NCBI RefSeq assembly: GCF_000308495.1
Contig: NZ_BAFU01000070.1
Coordinates: forward strand, 291,015-355,014
Direction: 5' to 3'
From: Nocardia brevicatena NBRC 12119
GTDB lineage: Bacteria > Actinomycetota > Actinomycetes > Mycobacteriales > Mycobacteriaceae
DNA: 64,000 nt
How positions within the stretch are numbered: position 1 is the stretch's first letter; each line of letters starts with the position of its first letter. Position numbers and translations under genes: made by a program. This document shows, in pieces, positions 61,538 to 64,000 of the stretch. A model generated the notes under the pieces. The model searched no databases. It saw only the letters and a list, made by a program, of their open reading frames with translations, and had not been told where the DNA came from.

Positions 61538-62865
61538 GAGCGCTCGGCCGTTCCGCGTTCGTCGACGGCGACCGCCGGGGGTTCTCCGCCGCCTGCGGCT
61601 CCCGGCGTTCCGTCGGCCGTGACGACCGGGGTCGCCGCCGGGTCGGTTCCGTCGATATAGGTCGCGTACGAGATGTTCCCTTTCTCGTCGCGTGTGTCGG
61701 CGAGCTTGTCCCGGATCATCTCGGTCACTGCGCCGATGCCGAGCGAGCCGACGACCGCGCCGCGGCCGTCGGTGACGAGAGTGGCACCTTGGCCGGTCGC
61801 GAGCATGGCGTCGAGCGCGTCGTTGAGGGTCGAGGATCGCGCGACGACGGGCAGCCGCCGGTCGAGGAAATCGGAGACCTCCGGTTTGGCGGCCAGCTCC
61901 GCGAGGGTGGGCCACGAACGCGGCCGTCCGGCTGCGTCGACGACGACCACCCAGGTGTGTCCGGCGGCCTTCGCACGTTCGATCGCGGTCTGCGCCGACT
62001 CGCCGATCCGCGCGGTGGTCACCGTGTCGCAGGCGATATCGCGCACCCTCGATACGGTCAGATACGCGAGCTTCGCGCCGGACCCCACGAACTCCTCCAC
62101 GAACGGCGTGGCCGGGTTGGCGAGGATCGTCTCCGGAGGCGCGTACTGCTCGACGTGGCCCCCTTCGGACAGGATGAGCACCTTGTCGCCGAGCTTGGTG
62201 GCCTCCTGGAAATCGTGTGTGACGATCACGATGGTCTTACCCAGTTCTTGCTGAATCGCGAGCAGGCTGTCCTGCAGGCGGGCCCGGGTGACCGGATCGA
62301 CCGCGCCGAACGGCTCGTCCATGAGCAGTACCGGCGGGTCCGCCGCGAGCGCGCGTGCGACGCCGACCCGCTGCTGCTGTCCCCCGGACATATCCTTCGG
62401 GAGCCGGTCGGCGAAGGCGCCGGGGTCGAGACCGACCAGTTCGAGCAGGTACTCGGTGCGCGCAGCGATCCGCTTCTTGTCCCACCCGAGCACCCGTGGA
62501 ACGGCCCCGACGTTCCTGGCCACGGTCCAGTGCGGGAACAGGCCACCGGACTGGATGACATACCCGATCGACTGCCGCAGCCTGTCGGGGTCCTCCCCGG
62601 TGACATCGCGACCGCCGATGAGAATTCGGCCTTCGGTCGGCTCGATCAGCCGGTTGATCATTTTGAGCGTGGTCGTCTTACCGCAGCCGGACGGGCCGAC
62701 GAACGCGACGATATCGCCCGCCTCGATCTCGAGGTCGAGACGCTCGACCGCCGGCTTCTCCTGGCCCTTGTACCGCTTGACGACCGAATCCAGTGTGATG
62801 GACACACCGGTCACCATGCGATCCGGTGTGGTCGGGTCGGGCCCACCTGTCACGGCCTCGGTCAT
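61534..62865 (-). CDS. Osmoprotectant ABC ATPase with CBS domains (operon 2)
   Basis: A 443-residue ProV-type ATPase. Walker A VGPSGCGKTTTLKMINRLI, signature MSGGQQQRVGVARALAADPP, Walker B VLLMDEPFGAVDP, H-loop IVTHDFQEATKLG. CBS-like repeats from about residue 275 (ESAQTAIERAKAAGHTWVVV; STLNDALDAMLATGQGATLV), with a longer acidic C-tail than the operon 1 copy. ATG 62865 (MTEAVTGGPDPTTPDR); the frame is open to 63978 but that is not coding. Confidence 0.93.
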   Translation of the reverse strand: MTEAVTGGPDPTTPDRMVTGVSITLDSVVKRYKGQEKPAVERLDLEIEAGDIVAFVGPSGCGKTTTLKMINRLIEPTEGRILIGGRDVTGEDPDRLRQSIGYVIQSGGLFPHWTVARNVGAVPRVLGWDKKRIAARTEYLLELVGLDPGAFADRLPKDMSGGQQQRVGVARALAADPPVLLMDEPFGAVDPVTRARLQDSLLAIQQELGKTIVIVTHDFQEATKLGDKVLILSEGGHVEQYAPPETILANPATPFVEEFVGSGAKLAYLTVSRVRDIACDTVTTARIGESAQTAIERAKAAGHTWVVVVDAAGRPRSWPTLAELAAKPEVSDFLDRRLPVVARSSTLNDALDAMLATGQGATLVTDGRGAVVGSLGIGAVTEMIRDKLADTRDEKGNISYATYIDGTDPAATPVVTADGTPGAAGGGEPPAVAVDERGTAERS

Positions 62866-63506
62866 AACAGTCCCTTCGCGATTGTGAGGCGTCCGAGTAG
62901 GACGAGGAGCGCGTCGAACACCAACGCGACGAGGACGATGAGAATGGTGCCCGTCAACGCCATCTCCAGGGCGTTCGCGCCACCGAGCCGGGAGAGACCG
63001 TTGAAGATCAACGATCCGAGGCCGGGCCCGAGAACATACGCGACGACAGCGGCGACACCGACGATCATCTGGGTCGACACCCTGATACCGGTGAGGATCA
63101 CCGGCCAGGCGATCGGCAGTTCGACGGTCAGCAGGATGCGCCACCGCGAAAAGCCGATACCGCGCGCCGATTCGACGACCGAGGCCGGCACCGACCGCAG
63201 GCCCACGATCGCGTTGCCGGTCACCGGCAGCGCCGCGAAGAACGCCAGCATGAGAAACGACGGGACCACACCCAGGCCGAACGGGACCAGCAGCAACGCC
63301 AGCAGCGCCAGCGAAGGAATCGTCAGCGCCACCCGGCTCGAGGTCAGGGAGAGCGCGGACAACAGCGGTAGCCGATAGACCGCCACCGCGATGAGGACAG
63401 CGACCACGGTCCCGACCAGGACGGTCTGAAACGCCAGGGAGGCATGCTGGTAGGTGAGGAACGCCAGCACTTCTCCCCGTCCTCGGACGTAGCTCCACAA
63501 ATCCAC
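62862..63506 (-). CDS. Osmoprotectant ABC permease A (operon 2)
   Basis: A 214-residue ProW-type permease: VDLWSYVRGRGEVLAFLTYQ, ALTIPSLALLALLLVPFGLG, EAA loop VPASVVESARGIGFSRWRIL, ILTGIRVSTQMIVGVAAVVA. The GTG at 63506 has GAGGGG 8 bases upstream. It heads operon 2 (permease A, ATPase, permease B, receptor), the same order as operon 1; each junction is an ATGA overlap. The N-terminus VDLWSYVRGRGEVL is the counterpart of the LDTLWDFVVDRRYQLL that needs a CTG start in operon 1. Confidence 0.93.
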   Translation of the reverse strand: MDLWSYVRGRGEVLAFLTYQHASLAFQTVLVGTVVAVLIAVAVYRLPLLSALSLTSSRVALTIPSLALLALLLVPFGLGVVPSFLMLAFFAALPVTGNAIVGLRSVPASVVESARGIGFSRWRILLTVELPIAWPVILTGIRVSTQMIVGVAAVVAYVLGPGLGSLIFNGLSRLGGANALEMALTGTILIVLVALVFDALLVLLGRLTIAKGLL

Positions 63507-63965
63507 GGGATTCCCCTCGTCGGCCGAAGCCGGCAGACACTTGTCCGCGCGTGACCACCGGACGCGCGAGCCGCCGAAGGGTGAGCGGAGGCACCGGGCC
63601 TGCCCCTTCGGACGGATCGGCGACCGCGACCGACGTCGGGAGCGCCGAATGGCGCCGGGTGGCACGGCGTCCGCCGAACCACCGTGGCATGCGGACTCCC
63701 GCGGTGACCGGTCCGCCGACCAGGGGAAGGGTAGGCCGCTCGCGTCGGTGGGTCAACGGTCGAGTTGCCCTCGGCGTTGCCTGCGGGCACGGCGCCCGGC
63801 GCCGACGAGGATATCGCCGGCCGAGCGGGTCGCATATGAGGTGCTGCCGACTCGGTCCACGACGGCTCGCCGGGTGATGCCTGTCACGAACGCCTGGTGT
63901 CACAGAATGGGGAGACCCGGTGTCTGGTGAGCGACGCAGTCGAATCGAAGGGACAGGAGCCGCCC
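63507..63965. other. Divergent intergenic region upstream of operon 2
   Basis: 459 bases with no gene that I can support on either strand. It must hold the operon 2 promoter and that of the gene starting at 63966. No operator like the MarR palindrome was found. Confidence 0.4.
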
Positions 63966-64000
63966 ATGACCTACACATTCCGGATGCCGGGAGCGCGGCC
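63966..64000 (+). CDS. Start of an unidentified gene, cut by the window edge
   Basis: ATG at 63966 follows AGGAG at 6-base spacing and opens MTYTFRMPGAR before the window ends. Too short to identify. Confidence 0.4.
   Translation, partial: MTYTFRMPGAR

Noticed and set aside
61534-63978. 814-codon minus-strand frame continuing upstream of the operon 2 ATPase
   Set aside because: Only the part from ATG 62865 has ABC motifs; the rest is the out-of-frame image of permease A.

Overview
The window is a GC-rich actinobacterial chromosome segment of the mycolic-acid group. It is most like Nocardia or a close relative, judging from codon use, frequent GTG starts, many 4-base ATGA/GTGA gene overlaps, and gene content and order that follow the Mycobacterium tuberculosis Rv1155-Rv1224 region. 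No rRNA, tRNA, CRISPR array, prophage or transposase was found.

Layout. 0-10 kb: glgA start and glgC (glucan synthesis), an ABC-2 exporter with its TetR regulator, a methyltransferase, then sigE-rseA-htrA-tatB (envelope stress) and an unusual HTH protein. 10-15 kb: an acidic low-complexity membrane protein converging on a four-gene overlapping operon (two LOG-family genes, folP2, gpgS). 15-19 kb: an accessory island with a regulator remnant, a GNAT, an XRE regulator and a divergent chain of four tiny overlapping genes ending in a resolvase-fold protein without its catalytic serine. 19-33 kb: lysine/DAP genes (dapE, dapD, dapC), fadD36, two MpaB/DUF2236 oxygenases around a TetR gene, proline catabolism (pruB, pruA) and a 7Fe ferredoxin. 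33-43 kb: fbiC (F420), a membrane protein, mshB (mycothiol), lpqW, typA, a small Cys-rich protein, phhB and pimE. Relative to glgC-tatB, the gpgS-to-pimE block runs opposite to M. tuberculosis, so an inversion boundary lies near 10-11.5 kb.

44-64 kb is more variable: a secreted protein, a protein built of exact Ser-x-x triplets, a Tat-exported DUF1906 protein, a protein with an internal duplication, a MarR regulator plus a complete osmoprotectant ABC operon, TerD, an F420-type oxidoreductase, a second XRE/small-gene cassette, a nitronate monooxygenase, a LexA-like repressor, an amine oxidase, and a second complete osmoprotectant ABC operon with the same gene order on the other strand.

The intergenic spaces are informative. 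Three copies of a ~120-bp hairpin element (class A) and at least two related class B copies share the same left end. Several regulators have operator-like palindromes over their probable -10 boxes, often with leaderless spacing. Two iron-box-like sites lie near the ferredoxin and the small Cys-rich gene. The most promising undescribed items are the Ser-x-x triplet protein, the XRE/overlapping-small-gene cassettes and the dispersed hairpin family.
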